Below, in pieces: positions 12,640 to 13,360 of a stretch of DNA of 13,360 nt. The position numbers and the translations under genes are program-made. Under the pieces are notes generated by a model. The model made no database searches. It saw nothing but the letters and a program-made list of their open reading frames with translations, and had not been told where the DNA came from. The DNA lies in contig JAJZXZ010000006.1 of NCBI GenBank assembly GCA_021806185.1, positions 1 to 13,360 on the forward strand, written 5' to 3'. The DNA is from Microcaldota archaeon (GTDB taxonomy: Archaea; Micrarchaeota; Micrarchaeia; Micrarchaeales; Micrarchaeaceae). Each line of letters opens with the position of its first letter. Position 1 is the stretch's first letter.

Positions 12640-13360
12640 GTGAGCGAGCGCAAAGATGCGGATGCGAAGAAGAAGCTCGAGCTTTTCGGGAAGGAGATAC
12701 TCGAAGAGGTGGAGAATGGCAAGAGCCCGACCTTTACCACGCTCTCTAGGTCGAGGTCCAACGTGAAGTACGACGAGAAGGCCGGGGTGCTCATGCTAGG
12801 CAAGAATTCCGAGGAGCGCAACTTCGTGAACGTCGCCCAGGCAAAACGATTTATGCAGACGGTCGCGATAGCTTCCAAGTGTTATAAGTTCATCAACGAG
12901 AACCTGCACACATCAATAAGGGGGCTATTTTATCAGCTTAAGTACTCGCTTGGGGAGGACGTCGACGAGAACATATTTAACGAGCAGGCCGAATCGAACC
13001 CGCTCATAGAGGACCTTGAGGTGTCCCTCGGCGTAAAGAGGGAGGACCTCAACCTTAACGCGAACAGGAAGGGCGTGCTGGCAGGAAACCTGAAGATACA
13101 CGACACGTTCGGCGGGGAGCGCCAGCTGATAGACGCGGCAAAGCAGGGGAGGAGCGGATGGGCGATACCGAGCGATGTGGACAACGAGATAGAGTTCACC
13201 GACGTGCGGGCTAAGTACGTGCTTGTCGTTGAGAAGGACGCCATCTGGCAGAGGCTAAACGAGGACGGCTTCTGGAAGAAGGAGAACTGCATACTCATAT
13301 CGCCGCAGGGGCAGGCCGCAAGGGGCACGCGGCGCCTCAGAAGAAAGCTCGCCGACATGG
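12640..13360 (+). CDS. top6A: DNA topoisomerase VI subunit A (Spo11-like), partial at 3' end
   Basis: The first 240 residues of the cleavage subunit of the type IIB topoisomerase; the gene runs off the window. The winged-helix region holds the catalytic tyrosine, Tyr98, in SIRGLFYQLK. The usual archaeal motif has two tyrosines, but here the first is Phe and the catalytic one is kept. The Toprim domain begins at about 192 (KYVLVVEKDAIWQRL) with acidic Glu198. The CILISPQGQAARGTRR segment at 217-232 is also characteristic. The GTG at 12640 is preceded by AGTGAG-N3, the spacing common in this window. The lon stop is four bases upstream, so the two are probably co-transcribed. Subunit B is not in the window. 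Confidence 0.95.
   Translation, partial: MSERKDADAKKKLELFGKEILEEVENGKSPTFTTLSRSRSNVKYDEKAGVLMLGKNSEERNFVNVAQAKRFMQTVAIASKCYKFINENLHTSIRGLFYQLKYSLGEDVDENIFNEQAESNPLIEDLEVSLGVKREDLNLNANRKGVLAGNLKIHDTFGGERQLIDAAKQGRSGWAIPSDVDNEIEFTDVRAKYVLVVEKDAIWQRLNEDGFWKKENCILISPQGQAARGTRRLRRKLADM

Noticed and set aside
12087..12878. 263-codon leftward open frame antisense to lonB and top6A
   Set aside because: It lies opposite two clear, motif-complete genes, has no family features, and its length is explained by the codon bias of the sense strand.
12933..13358. 141-codon leftward open frame at the window end
   Set aside because: The rightward frame here is topoisomerase VI subunit A with a catalytic Tyr and a Toprim domain.
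1..13360. tRNA, rRNA, CRISPR arrays, insertion sequences
   Set aside because: No T-loop/acceptor pattern, rRNA segment, regular direct repeats, transposase or terminal inverted repeats were seen on either strand.

Overview
The window looks like a compact archaeal chromosome segment, probably from a small-genome lineage such as Micrarchaeota or another DPANN group. The domain assignment is firm. It rests on a LonB protease with membrane segments inside its AAA+ module, topoisomerase VI subunit A, Nop5, KEOPS Kae1 and Bud32, eIF1/SUI1, eS26 and uL29, archaeal-type GlyRS, an archaeal COG2522-like HTH regulator, and TATA boxes about 22-31 nt before leaderless or near-leaderless starts. The lineage is an inference from gene packing and style; no rRNA is present to settle it. 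Most genes are fairly GC-rich and favour AGG and ATA codons. The first gene is visibly more AT-rich.

Layout. 1-13: possible start of a leftward gene. 178-681 (+): small transglutaminase-like protein, convergent with Nop5 (659-1585, -). Nop5 is divergent from a 108-aa unknown (1714-2040, +), which is followed by an M16 zinc metallopeptidase (2068-3303, +). 3347-6258 (+) is a tight run of GlyRS, an OGG1-type 8-oxoguanine glycosylase and a translin-family protein. 6255-7213 (-) is a pair: a degenerate RpiB-fold protein with a three-copy C-terminal motif, then an HTH regulator. 7291-8338 (+): eS26 plus a B-box zinc-finger membrane protein. 8339-10504 (-): uL29, eIF1, Kae1, Bud32, which joins translation genes to the t6A tRNA-modification complex. 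10695-13360 (+): LonB and topoisomerase VI subunit A, the latter cut by the window end.

The most notable signal is at the translation starts. Three genes (OGG1, eS26, Bud32) either have no ATG/GTG/TTG that would give a full-length protein or have only a poorly placed one. All three have the same arrangement: GGTGAT, three bases, then an in-frame CTG at exactly the expected N-terminus. GGTGAT is complementary to the conserved 3' end of archaeal 16S rRNA. Weaker versions with the same three-base spacing precede other genes here that use ATG, TTG or GTG. This argues for natural CTG initiation rescued by strong Shine-Dalgarno sequences.

No rRNA, tRNA, CRISPR, insertion sequence or phage feature was found. 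Three convergent gene pairs overlap or abut at their stop codons, so there is no room there for intergenic terminators. No gene-free stretch exceeds about 190 bases.
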